Origin: Streptomyces sp. HNM0574
GTDB taxonomy: Bacteria; Actinomycetota; Actinomycetes; Streptomycetales; Streptomycetaceae
Length of the DNA stretch: 64,000 bases
NCBI RefSeq assembly: GCF_012726235.1
Contig: NZ_JAASAH010000014.1
Location: 1-64,000, forward strand
Reading direction: 5' to 3'
In this document: positions 51,925 through 60,178 of the stretch, in pieces
Position numbering within the stretch: the stretch's first letter is position 1
How the letters are laid out: each line of letters starts with the position of its first letter
Program-made: the position numbers and the translations under genes
The notes under the pieces: generated by a model
The model's input: the letters and a program-made list of their open reading frames with translations, nothing else
Database searches by the model: none
Told to the model about the DNA's origin: nothing

Positions 51925-53088
51925 ATGATCAGCGCCATGGATCTGCTGAACACGCTTGTGGACAAGGGGCTTCGGCGCGAACTGCCGACGCGGGCCGAAG
52001 CACTCGCCGTGCTGGGGACCTCCGACGACGACCTGCTCGACGTGGTGGCGGCCGCGGGGAAGGTGCGGCGCCAGTGGTTCGGGCGCCGGGTGAAGCTCAA
52101 CTATCTGGTGAACCTCAAGTCGGGCCTGTGCCCCGAGGACTGCTCGTACTGCTCGCAGCGGCTCGGCTCGAAGGCCGAGATCCTCAAGTACACCTGGCTG
52201 AAGAAGGACGAGGCCGTCGAGGCGGCGGGCGCGGGCGTGCGCGGCGGCGCGAAGCGCGTGTGCCTGGTCGCCAGCGGACGCGGCCCGACGGACCGGGACG
52301 TGGCGCGGGTCTCGGAGGCCGTCTCGGCGATCAAGGAGCAGCACGAGGGCGTCGAGGTCTGCGCCTGCCTGGGCTTCCTCTCCGAGGGGCAGGCCGAGAC
52401 GCTGCGCGCCTGCGGGACGGACGCGTACAACCACAACCTCAACACCTCGGAGGGGACGTACGGCGACATCTGCACCACGCACGGCTTCTCCGACCGGGTG
52501 GACACCGTCAACAAGGCGCAGCAGGCGGGTCTTTCGGCCTGTTCGGGTCTGATCGCGGGCATGGGCGAGCGCGACGAGGACCTGGTCGACGTGGTGTTCG
52601 CGCTGCGGGAGCTGGACCCGGACTCGGTGCCGGTGAACTTCCTGATCCCGTTCGAGGGGACGCCGCTGGCCAAGGAGTGGCACCTGACGCCGCAGCACGC
52701 GCTGCGCATCCTGGCGATGGTGCGGTTCGTGTGCCCGGACGCGGAGGTGCGGCTGGCCGGCGGCCGCGAGGTGCATCTGCGCTCGCTCCAGCCGCTGGCG
52801 CTGCACCTGGCCAACTCCATCTTCCTGGGCGACTACCTGACCAGTGAGGGCCAGGCGGGGCAGGCCGACCTCGACATGATCGCGGACGCCGGTTTCGTGG
52901 TCGAGGGCACGGAGACGACGACGCTCCCCGGCCACCGGCGGGACGGTTCCGGGGAGGCCGGTGCAGGAGCTTCCCCGGAGGCGGCCCCCGTCCCCCCGCC
53001 GGGCGCCGGCTCCGGTGCCGAGCGGTCGGACGAGCTGGTGTCGGTGCGGCGCCGGGGCGCGGGGACGGAGCTGCCGCCCAATGCCTGA
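51925..53088 (+). CDS. bioB: Biotin synthase
   Basis: 387 residues from the ATG at 51925 (an ATG at 51937, giving MDLLNTLVDKGL, is an alternative). Radical SAM motif CPEDCSYC in LNYLVNLKSGLCPEDCSYCSQR, then YTWLKKDEAVEAA, YNHNLNTSEGTYGDICTTHGF, GLIAGMGERDEDLVDVVFALRELDPDSVPVNFLIPFEGTPL and the C-terminal LANSIFLGDYLTSEGQ. It inserts sulfur into dethiobiotin using SAM and FeS clusters. A 50-residue Ala/Pro/Gly tail follows the normal end of the family. Confidence 0.96.
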   Translation: MISAMDLLNTLVDKGLRRELPTRAEALAVLGTSDDDLLDVVAAAGKVRRQWFGRRVKLNYLVNLKSGLCPEDCSYCSQRLGSKAEILKYTWLKKDEAVEAAGAGVRGGAKRVCLVASGRGPTDRDVARVSEAVSAIKEQHEGVEVCACLGFLSEGQAETLRACGTDAYNHNLNTSEGTYGDICTTHGFSDRVDTVNKAQQAGLSACSGLIAGMGERDEDLVDVVFALRELDPDSVPVNFLIPFEGTPLAKEWHLTPQHALRILAMVRFVCPDAEVRLAGGREVHLRSLQPLALHLANSIFLGDYLTSEGQAGQADLDMIADAGFVVEGTETTTLPGHRRDGSGEAGAGASPEAAPVPPPGAGSGAERSDELVSVRRRGAGTELPPNA

Positions 53089-53179
53089 GCGGGCCCTTCC
53101 CGAGCACGGGGCGCCGTCGGGGCCCGGCCTTCCCGGGCCCCGGCCGGCGGCGCGGGCGCTGCCCGGCGCCGAGGTGCCG

Positions 53180-54472
53180 ATGAAGCCGGACGAACTGCTG
53201 GCGCTGGACCGGCAGCACGTGTGGCACCCGTACGGTCCGATGCCGGGCCGGGAGGCGCCGCTGGTCGTGGAGTCGGCCTCCGGGGTGCGGCTGCGGCTGG
53301 CCGAGGAGGCGTACGGGCAGCGCGAGCTGGTGGACGGGATGTCCTCCTGGTGGTCCGCGATCCACGGCTACCGGCACCCGGTGCTGGACGAGGCGGCGCG
53401 GACGCAGCTGGAGCAGGTCAGCCATGTGATGTTCGGCGGGCTCACGCACGAGCCCGCCGTGCGGCTGGCGCAGCGGCTGGCGGCCGTCGCGCCGGGCGAT
53501 CTGGAGCATGTGTTCCTGGCCGACTCCGGTTCGGTCTCGGTCGAGGTCGCGGTCAAGATGTGCCTGCAGTACTGGCGTTCGCTGGGCAGGCCGGCCAAGC
53601 GGCGGCTGCTGACCTGGCGCGGCGGCTACCACGGCGACACCTGGCAGCCGATGTCGGTGTGCGACCCCGAGGGCGGCATGCACGAGCTGTGGTCGGGGGT
53701 GCTGCCGCGTCAGGTCTTCGCGGACGCGCCGCCGCCCGGCTTCGACGACGGGCCGGACGAGGCGTACGTACGGCACCTGCACGAGACGGTCGCCCGGCAC
53801 GCGGACGAGCTCGCCGCCGTGATCGTCGAGCCGGTGGTGCAGGGCGCGGGCGGGATGCGCTTCCACTCCCCCGCGTACGTGCGGGCACTGCGCGAGGCGT
53901 GCGACGCGCACGACGTGCTGCTGGTGCTGGACGAGATCGCGACCGGTTTCGGCCGTACGGGGGCGCTGTTCGCGGCCGACCACGCGCGGGTCACGCCGGA
54001 CGTGCTGTGCGTCGGCAAGGCCCTCACCGGCGGGTACCTGACGCTGGCGGCGACGCTGTGCACCCCGCGCGTCGCCGAGGGCATCTCGCGGGGCGAGGTG
54101 CCGGTGCTGGCGCACGGGCCGACGTTCATGGGCAACCCGCTGACCTGCGCCGTCGCCGACGCCTCGCTCGGGCTGCTGCTCGGGCAGGACTGGGCCGGCG
54201 AGGTCGCCCGCATCGAGCGCGGGCTGCGCGCGGGGCTGGCGGGCGCCGAGGACATCCCCGGGGTCACGGACGTGCGGGTGCTCGGCGCGATCGGCGTGGT
54301 GCAGCTCGACCGCCCGGTCGACATGGCCGCCGCGACCCGCGCCTCGGTGCGGACGGGCGTGTGGCTGCGCCCGTTCCGCGACACGGTGTACGCGATGCCG
54401 CCGTACGTCACCGGTGACGACGACGTGGCACTGATCTGCGCGGCCCTGCGTGCCGCGGCCGAGGAGGGGTGA
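53180..54472 (+). CDS. bioA: Adenosylmethionine-8-amino-7-oxononanoate aminotransferase
   Basis: 430 residues from the ATG at 53180, the point where the family begins (DELLALDRQHVWHPYGPM); an ATG at 53081, overlapping the bioB stop, would add 33 Pro-rich residues. Class III aminotransferase: MSSWWSAIHGYRHPVLDEA, VFLADSGSVSVEVAVKM, RGGYHGDTWQPMSVCDPEGGMH, LVLDEIATGFGRTGALFAAD (PLP Asp) and CVGKALTGGYLTLAATL (Schiff-base Lys). It uses SAM as amino donor. Expressed with bioB and bioD. Confidence 0.95.
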   Translation: MKPDELLALDRQHVWHPYGPMPGREAPLVVESASGVRLRLAEEAYGQRELVDGMSSWWSAIHGYRHPVLDEAARTQLEQVSHVMFGGLTHEPAVRLAQRLAAVAPGDLEHVFLADSGSVSVEVAVKMCLQYWRSLGRPAKRRLLTWRGGYHGDTWQPMSVCDPEGGMHELWSGVLPRQVFADAPPPGFDDGPDEAYVRHLHETVARHADELAAVIVEPVVQGAGGMRFHSPAYVRALREACDAHDVLLVLDEIATGFGRTGALFAADHARVTPDVLCVGKALTGGYLTLAATLCTPRVAEGISRGEVPVLAHGPTFMGNPLTCAVADASLGLLLGQDWAGEVARIERGLRAGLAGAEDIPGVTDVRVLGAIGVVQLDRPVDMAAATRASVRTGVWLRPFRDTVYAMPPYVTGDDDVALICAALRAAAEEG

Positions 54473-55194
54473 GCGCCGTGGGCGAGGTACTGGTCGTCAC
54501 CGGCACGGGGACGGAGATCGGCAAGACGGTGACGACGGCGGCGCTGACCGCCGCCGCGCTCGCCGCGGGCCGTTCCGTCGCCGTCCTCAAGCCCGCGCAG
54601 ACGGGCGTGGCCGAGGAGGAGCCGGGCGACGTGGCCGAGGTGCTGCGGCTCGCGGCCGGTCCCCAGGACCGGGCCGCCGGCGCGGTGACGGGCGCCGAAC
54701 TGGCCCGCTACCCCGAGCCGTTGGCGCCCGCGACCGCCGCGCGCCGCGCGGGCCTGCCCTGCGTGGGGCCCGCGCGGGTCGCGGAGGAGGCGGCGAAGCT
54801 GGCGGCGCGGCACGACCTGGTGCTCGTGGAGGGCGCCGGCGGGCTGCTCGTCCGGTTCGACGCGGAGGGCGGGACGCTGGCCGACGCGGCCGGGCTGCTG
54901 GCGGCGCCGGTGCTGGTGGTCGCGGCCCCGGGCCTCGGCACGCTCAACGCGACGGCGCTGACGGCCGAGGCGCTGCGGGCCCGCGGTCTGCACGCGGCGG
55001 GCGTGGTCGTCGGGAGCCTGCCCGCGCGGCCCGACCTGGCGACGCGCTGCAATCTCGGGGAGCTCGCGGACGTCGCGGGCGCGCCGCTGCTCGGGGTGCT
55101 GCCGGAGGGCGCGGGCGGGCTGGACCCGGCCGACTTCCGCGCGGCGGCGCCGGGTTGGCTGGACCCGCGGCTGGGCGGGCGCCGGGAGCCCTGA
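54469..55194 (+). CDS. bioD: Dethiobiotin synthetase
   Basis: 241 residues from a GTG overlapping the bioA stop (GTGA). P-loop VTGTGTEIGKTVTTAALTAAAL (the GTDTDVGKT-like motif), AVLKPAQTG, VLVEGAGGLLVRFD (Mg-binding Glu) and PVLVVAAPGLGTLNATALTAEALRARGL. It closes the ureido ring of dethiobiotin with ATP and CO2. It completes bioF/bioBAD, so pimeloyl precursor synthesis must be supplied from elsewhere. Confidence 0.94.
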   Translation: MSAVGEVLVVTGTGTEIGKTVTTAALTAAALAAGRSVAVLKPAQTGVAEEEPGDVAEVLRLAAGPQDRAAGAVTGAELARYPEPLAPATAARRAGLPCVGPARVAEEAAKLAARHDLVLVEGAGGLLVRFDAEGGTLADAAGLLAAPVLVVAAPGLGTLNATALTAEALRARGLHAAGVVVGSLPARPDLATRCNLGELADVAGAPLLGVLPEGAGGLDPADFRAAAPGWLDPRLGGRREP

Positions 55195-55336
55195 GCTCCC
55201 GGCGGGGCTGCTCGTCCGGGTGGTTCCGCGCGTTCGGGCGTCACGCGGCCCCGATACGGGGAGAATCGGGCACCGGGCGGACCGTTCGGCGCCGTCCGCC
55301 CGCGCACCGGACGACGTCGACGGGGAGGAACCGGCC

Positions 55337-56032
55337 ATGCCCGTACCCAGCAACGCTCCCGACGGTGGACGGGGCGGCGGCCCGCCGCGGTACTCGACCG
55401 TGCGGCACCCGCTGTTCGCACGCTTCTACGCGCGGCTCAGCCGGGTCAGCGACACCCGCGCCGGGGTGGGCGAGCACCGGGACGAGCTGCTCGCCGGACT
55501 GTCCGGGCGGGTGCTGGAGCTCGGCGCCGGCAACGGGCTGAACTTCGCCCGCTACCCGCACACCGTCTCCGAGGTCGTGGCCATCGAACCCGAGCCGCAC
55601 ATGCGGCGGTTGGCGGCCGAGGAGGCGGTGCAGGCGGGGGTGCCGGTGGACGTGGTGCCGGGTACGGCCGAGGCGCTGCCGGTGAAGAGCGAGTCGTTCG
55701 ACGCGGCGGTGTGCGCGCTGGTGCTGTGCTCGGTCGGGGACGTGCGGCGGGCGCTGTCGGAGCTGCACCGGGTGCTGCGTCCCGGGGGCGAACTGCGGTT
55801 CTACGAGCACGGGGTGGCCGAGGGGCGGCCGGTGATGTCCGCTGTGCAGCGGGGGCTGGACCGTACGGTGTGGCCGCGGTTGTTCGGGGGGTGTCATACG
55901 GCGCGGGCGCCGTTGTCCGAGATCCGGGGGGCGGGGTTCGAGGTTTCGGGGTTCCGGCGTGTGCTGGTGCCGGCTCGGGGGCCGGCGTTGCCCTACTCGT
56001 TTCATGTGCTGGGGAGTGCGCGGCGGGGGTAG
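55337..56032 (+). CDS. Class I SAM-dependent methyltransferase
   Basis: 231 residues; ATG at 55337 with GGGGAGG upstream. Motif I VLELGAGNGLNFARYP, the acidic end of strand 2 VVAIEPEPHMRRLA, motif III SFDAAVCALVLCSVGDVRRALSELHRVLRPGGELRFYEH. The last third (RLFGGCHTARAPLSEIRGAGFEVSGFRRV) resembles ubiquinone/menaquinone- or phospholipid-type methyltransferases. It is a stand-alone gene after bioD. Toward its end the plus strand becomes very G-rich, leading into an intergenic repeat. Confidence 0.87.
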   Translation: MPVPSNAPDGGRGGGPPRYSTVRHPLFARFYARLSRVSDTRAGVGEHRDELLAGLSGRVLELGAGNGLNFARYPHTVSEVVAIEPEPHMRRLAAEEAVQAGVPVDVVPGTAEALPVKSESFDAAVCALVLCSVGDVRRALSELHRVLRPGGELRFYEHGVAEGRPVMSAVQRGLDRTVWPRLFGGCHTARAPLSEIRGAGFEVSGFRRVLVPARGPALPYSFHVLGSARRG

Positions 56033-56090
56033 GCCGTTCTCGGGGGTTTGCGCCGTGCGCCCCCTTTGGGTCTTGGCGTCCGTCGTCAGG

Positions 56091-56194
56091 GTGCGGGTGC
56101 GTGGGGGTTGTTCGCGCCGTTCCCCGCGCCCCTTCATGGCCTTGCGGCCGTCCTCAAAGTGCGGGTGCGTCCTGGTTGTTCGCGTCGTTCCCCC
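56091..56194. repeat. Two imperfect copies of an intergenic repeat
   Basis: GTGCGGGTGCGTGGGGGTTGTTCGCGCCGTTCCCC-like sequence at 56091-56125 recurs at 56159-56194 with a few changes, 68 bp apart, each preceded by a CGTC(n)TCA-like string. The unit resembles dispersed GTTCCCCGCGCCCC-type elements of Streptomyces intergenic regions. The second copy runs into the end of the convergent LysR gene. Confidence 0.7.
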
Positions 56195-57110
56195 TTTCTG
56201 GGGTGGGCCAGGTGGGGTGGGATCGGAGGAGGGTGGTGAAGGCGGATTCGGCTGGGGAGAGGAGGCGGTCGCGGCGGCGGACGAGGCTGACGGGGCGGGG
56301 GCGTGGTGCGGGTTCGACGGGCAGCACGGTGAGGGAGCCGTGGGCGAGGTCCTCGGCGACGGCGTGTTCGGAGACGAGGGTGAGGCCGAGGCCGGCGGCG
56401 ACGCAGCGCTTGAGCGCCTCGGGGCCCCACACGTCGCCCCGTGAGGCGGTGCGCAGGCCCCAGTCGGCGAGGACCTGTTCCTGGAGCTCGCGGGTCTGCG
56501 AGCCGGGTTCGCGCAACAGGAAGCGGGCGCCGTCGAGTTCGGCGGGGGTGACGGGGCCGTCCGTCTCCGGGTCCCGCGCGAGGGGGTGCCCGGCGGGGGC
56601 GACGAGGACGAGCCGTTCGTCGAGCACGTGCTCGGTGTGCAGCTGGGTGGCGTGCGGGGCCCCGGCGACGACGGCGACGCCGATGCCGCCGCTCAACAGC
56701 CGTTCCCGCACGGCCTCGTTGTTGCCGACGAAGATGTCGCAGTCGATGCCGGGATGCGCCTCGCGGTAGCGGGCGAGCAGCGCCGGCAGCAGGTAGGTGC
56801 CGACGGTGGTGGAGCCGCCGACCAGCAGCCTGCCGGTGACGAGCCCGCTGACCTGCCGTACGGCGGCGACGGCCTCGTCCGCGAGCAGGAAGACCCGCTT
56901 GCCGTAGCTCGCGAGGACCTCCCCCTCGGCCGTGGCCCTGGCCCGTACCCCGGAGCGGTCGATGAGCGGGACGCGGAGCGACTGCTCCAGCCTGCGCACC
57001 TGGTTGGAGACCGAGGGCTGGCTCATGTACAGCTTCTGCGCCGCCGCGGAGAAGCCCTGGTGCTCGACGACCTGCATGAAGATCCACAGTCGGTGGAGGT
57101 TGAGTTCCAC
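56154..57110 (-). CDS. LysR-family transcriptional regulator
   Basis: 318 residues from the GTG at 57110 (GGGAGGGCC 5 nt upstream). The N-terminal winged helix (MELNLHRLWIFMQVVEHQGFSAAAQKLYMSQPSVSNQVRRLEQSLRVPLIDRS) and the effector domain (LVTGRLLVGGSTTVGTYLLPALLARYREAHPGIDCDIFVGNNEAV) resemble the CbbR/CysB-like branch. It diverges from phnA with a T-N11-A palindrome between, so it probably activates the phosphonate catabolism genes; a phosphonate is a plausible effector. The last dozen residues (GNDANNQDAPAL) and the stop are encoded by an intergenic repeat unit. Confidence 0.9.
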   Translation of the reverse strand: MELNLHRLWIFMQVVEHQGFSAAAQKLYMSQPSVSNQVRRLEQSLRVPLIDRSGVRARATAEGEVLASYGKRVFLLADEAVAAVRQVSGLVTGRLLVGGSTTVGTYLLPALLARYREAHPGIDCDIFVGNNEAVRERLLSGGIGVAVVAGAPHATQLHTEHVLDERLVLVAPAGHPLARDPETDGPVTPAELDGARFLLREPGSQTRELQEQVLADWGLRTASRGDVWGPEALKRCVAAGLGLTLVSEHAVAEDLAHGSLTVLPVEPAPRPRPVSLVRRRDRLLSPAESAFTTLLRSHPTWPTPERGNDANNQDAPAL

Positions 57111-57197
57111 GGCCCTCCCGCCCACGAGACCGCCCGGTGCCGGGGCGAGCGTATCCGGCCGACGCCCTGGCCGGGAGGGGCCGGTGCGGGCCGCTTG

Positions 57198-57216
57198 TGG
57201 CTATGGGCGGTATAGC
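57198..57216. promoter_or_regulatory. LysR-type box in the phnA promoter
   Basis: GCTAT-GGGCGGT-ATAGC (57200-57216) is a 5-7-5 inverted repeat containing T-N11-A (T57202, A57214), the LysR consensus. It lies between the LysR gene and phnA. The string TGGCTATGGGCGGT is nearly repeated upstream of the convergent aldehyde dehydrogenase gene. Confidence 0.6.
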
Positions 57217-57314
57217 GACGCCGGTGGTTCTGCGGCCCCTCGGCGCGGTGCTACTCATGTCCCGGTGCGGCACACACCGCCGGCACCGCTGACGGACACC
57301 GGGTGGAGGGTCGG

Positions 57315-58601
57315 ATGACGCGAACGCAGACGGCAGACGGACGGCGCGGACCGCTGGAGGTCAACGGGCGCCGCTACCCGTGGCCGGACCGCCCCGTGGT
57401 GGTGGTCTGTGTGGACGGGAGCGAGGCGGCGTACCACGAACGGGCCGTCGCCGACGGCCGGATGCCGTTCCTGGAGCGGATGCTGGAGCGCGGCGCCGAC
57501 CTGCGCGCCGACTGCGCGATGCCCTCGTTCACCAACCCCAACAACCTGTCGATCGCGACGGGGGCGCCGCCCTCCGTGCACGGCATCTGCGGCAACTACT
57601 TCTACGACCCGGCCTCGGACGCCGAGGTGATGATGAACGATCCGGAACTGCTGCGTGCGGACACCCTGTTCGCGCGGTTCTCGCAGCAGGGCGCACGGGT
57701 CGCCGTCGTCACCGCGAAGGACAAGCTGCGGCGGCTGCTCGGGCGTGGCCTGAAGGGCGGCATCTGCTTCTCGGCGGAGAAGGCCGGTGAGGCCACCGAG
57801 GAGGAGAACGGCATCGGCAAGGTGCTCGAACGGGTGGGCATGGACCAGCCGTCGGTGTACAGCGCGGAGCTGAGCGAGCTGGTGATGGCGGCCGGGGTGT
57901 CCGTACTGGAGTCGGAGCGCCCGGAGTTGACGTACCTGTCGCTCACGGACTACATCCAGCACAAGCACGCGCCGGGCTCGCCGGTGGCCAACGCGTTCTA
58001 CGCGATGCTGGACCACTGGTTCGAGCGGATCGACGCGCTGGGCGCGGTGCTGGTGGTGACGGCGGACCACGGCATGAACGCCAAGAGCGACGGCGCGGGC
58101 GAGGCCCGGGTGGTCTTCCTCCAGGACGTGCTGGACGCGCGGCTCGGCTCCGCCGGGGGCCCGCGCGCCCGGGTCGTGCTGCCGATCACCGACCCGTACA
58201 CGGTGCACCACGGGGCGCTGGGCTCGTACGCGACGGTGCACCTGCCGGACGGTACGGACCTCGCGGCGGTGGCCGCCGGGCTGGCCGCCACCGAGGGGGT
58301 GCTGGAGGTGCTGACGCGGGACGAGGCGTGCGCGCGGTTCGAGCTGCCGGGCGACCGGATCGGTGAGCTGGTGGTCGTCGCGGAGCGGAACACCGTGCTG
58401 GGCACCTCGCCGGAGCGGCACGACATCTCCGGCTTCACCGAGCCGCTGCGCTCGCACGGCGGGCTCTCCGAGCAGCGGGTGCCGTTCCTGGTCAACGTGC
58501 CGGTGGCGCCGGGCCGTTGGCTGCCCGCCGGGCACCGGCTGCGCAACTTCGACAGCTACTGGCTGGCCACGGCCCTCGCGGCCGCACCCGCCGGGGACTG
58601 A
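57315..58601 (+). CDS. phnA: Phosphonoacetate hydrolase
   Basis: 428 residues from the ATG at 57315 (GGAGGG upstream). An alkaline-phosphatase superfamily dizinc enzyme: VVCVDGSEAAY (Asp34), nucleophile Thr73 in MPSFTNPNNLSIATG, Asp212 and His216 in SLTDYIQHKHAPGS, Asp251-His252 in VTADHGMNAKS, and His381 in RSHGGLSEQRVPFL. All seven correspond in order and spacing to the metal-site residues described for S. meliloti PhnA. It splits phosphonoacetate into acetate and phosphate. It heads an operon with a transporter and a flavoenzyme, in a set for using phosphonates as phosphorus or carbon source. Confidence 0.93.
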   Translation: MTRTQTADGRRGPLEVNGRRYPWPDRPVVVVCVDGSEAAYHERAVADGRMPFLERMLERGADLRADCAMPSFTNPNNLSIATGAPPSVHGICGNYFYDPASDAEVMMNDPELLRADTLFARFSQQGARVAVVTAKDKLRRLLGRGLKGGICFSAEKAGEATEEENGIGKVLERVGMDQPSVYSAELSELVMAAGVSVLESERPELTYLSLTDYIQHKHAPGSPVANAFYAMLDHWFERIDALGAVLVVTADHGMNAKSDGAGEARVVFLQDVLDARLGSAGGPRARVVLPITDPYTVHHGALGSYATVHLPDGTDLAAVAAGLAATEGVLEVLTRDEACARFELPGDRIGELVVVAERNTVLGTSPERHDISGFTEPLRSHGGLSEQRVPFLVNVPVAPGRWLPAGHRLRNFDSYWLATALAAAPAGD

Positions 58602-58690
58602 CCCCGGACCCACCTCGGCACCTCGGCACCTCAGCACCTCCGCAGACGACCCCCCACAGGAGAGAACCACCACCGACGACGGGACACGCC

Positions 58691-60088
58691 ATGGCCGATC
58701 TCGCACCACAGCGACAGCCGGAGGAACCCGAAAGACGGGGGGAACCGCCCGGAACGGCCGGGGGGCCGCTGACCACCCGCGCGGCGCTGGAGCGTACGGG
58801 GGCCTGGCGGGGGGTGGCACGCTGGCGCTGGCAGATCTTCGCCGTGACGTGGGTGGCGTACGCAGGGTTCTACTTCGCGCGCCAGGCGTTCTCGGTGGCG
58901 AAGCTGGGCATCCTGGAGGACCCGGCGGCGGGGGCGCAGCTGACCGAGCGGGTGCTCGGCGTCGTCGACGCGGTGTATCTGCTGGCGTACGCGGTGGGCC
59001 AGTTCGTGTGGGGCATGTGGGCCGACCGGTTCGGGCCGCGGGTCGTGGTGGCGGGCGGCATGGCGGGGGCGATCGTGGCCTCGGTGGCCATGGGCGCGTC
59101 CGCCGCGCTGCCGGTCTTCGGGGTGGCGATGGTGCTCCAGGGCCTGGCCCAGTCGGCCGGTTGGGCGCCGCTGTGCAAGAACATGAGCAGCTTCTTCCCG
59201 GTGCGGGAGCGGGGGCGGGTGCTCGGGGTGTGGAGCACGAACTACGCCTTCGGCGGGCTCGTCGCTCCCCCGTTCCTCGGCTGGTGGGCGTACGCCGTGT
59301 TCGACGCGTGGCAGGCGGCGTTCTTCGCGGGCGCGGCGACGCTGGCGGTCGTGCTGGTGCTGTTCCTGCTCTTCCAGCGGGACAGCCCGCGGCACGCGGG
59401 GCTCACGGTGCCGGAGCCCCGCCGGGAGGCCGCGCCGGAGACGGGCGGCGGCACGGCGCGGACCCGGACCGGGGTGTACCGGGCGACGCTGCGGGACCCG
59501 ATGGTGCGGACGCTGGGCGCCGCGTACTTCCTGCTGAAGCCGGCCCGTTACGCGATCCTGCTGTGGGGCCCGGTGATCGTCAGCCGGCGGCTCCCCGAGA
59601 TCGACAAGGTCGGGGCGACGCTGGTGCCGGTCGCGTTCGGGATCGCGGGCGTGGTGGCGCCGGTCGTCATCGGCTGGATCTCCGACACCGTCTGCGGCTC
59701 GCGCCGGGTCCCGCCGTGCGTGGTGGCGCTGGGGCTGCTGACGCTGGTGATGGCGCTGTTCACGCCGCTGACGGCGGCCGGGAGCGTGCCCGTGATGATC
59801 GCGGTGCTGGGCGCGGTCGGGCTGACGGTGTACGCGGCCGACGCGATGATCTCCTGCGTCGCCGCGGTGGACTTCGGCACCGAGGACGGTGCGGGCACGG
59901 CGGCCGGGGTGGTCAACGGCTGCGGCTCCCTCGGGGCCGTGCTCGGCGGGCTGCTGCCCGGATTCCTGTCCGGCACCGCGCTGTTCTACGGCTTCGCCGC
60001 GGCGGCCTTCGTCGCCGGGGCGCTGCTCCTCCCGCACTGGAACCGTCGCCCGCGCGCGGCCGATCCGCAGCCGTCGCAGGGCAGTTGA
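58691..60088 (+). CDS. MFS transporter, organophosphate:phosphate antiporter (GlpT)-like
   Basis: 465 residues. An Ala/Pro/Glu-rich cytoplasmic N-terminus precedes twelve helices. The first helix motif VAYAGFYFARQAFSVAKLGIL and the loop WADRFGPRVVVAGGM, with VLQGLAQSAGWAPLCKNMSSFFPVRERGRVLGVWSTNYAFGG, fit the GlpT/UhpT/PgtP branch (KNMSxFFPxxERG). These exchange phosphorylated compounds for phosphate. In this operon it most likely imports a phosphonate. The 89-bp gap after phnA holds a short CACCTCGGC tandem repeat. Confidence 0.9.
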   Translation: MADLAPQRQPEEPERRGEPPGTAGGPLTTRAALERTGAWRGVARWRWQIFAVTWVAYAGFYFARQAFSVAKLGILEDPAAGAQLTERVLGVVDAVYLLAYAVGQFVWGMWADRFGPRVVVAGGMAGAIVASVAMGASAALPVFGVAMVLQGLAQSAGWAPLCKNMSSFFPVRERGRVLGVWSTNYAFGGLVAPPFLGWWAYAVFDAWQAAFFAGAATLAVVLVLFLLFQRDSPRHAGLTVPEPRREAAPETGGGTARTRTGVYRATLRDPMVRTLGAAYFLLKPARYAILLWGPVIVSRRLPEIDKVGATLVPVAFGIAGVVAPVVIGWISDTVCGSRRVPPCVVALGLLTLVMALFTPLTAAGSVPVMIAVLGAVGLTVYAADAMISCVAAVDFGTEDGAGTAAGVVNGCGSLGAVLGGLLPGFLSGTALFYGFAAAAFVAGALLLPHWNRRPRAADPQPSQGS

Positions 60089-60178
60089 GGCCGGGACCGT
60101 ACCGGCGCCATCGGGGGCAGAGGCGTCCCGGCGCGACCGAGCCGGGCAAGGGCACGTCGGGCAGAGGGGAGACATCTC

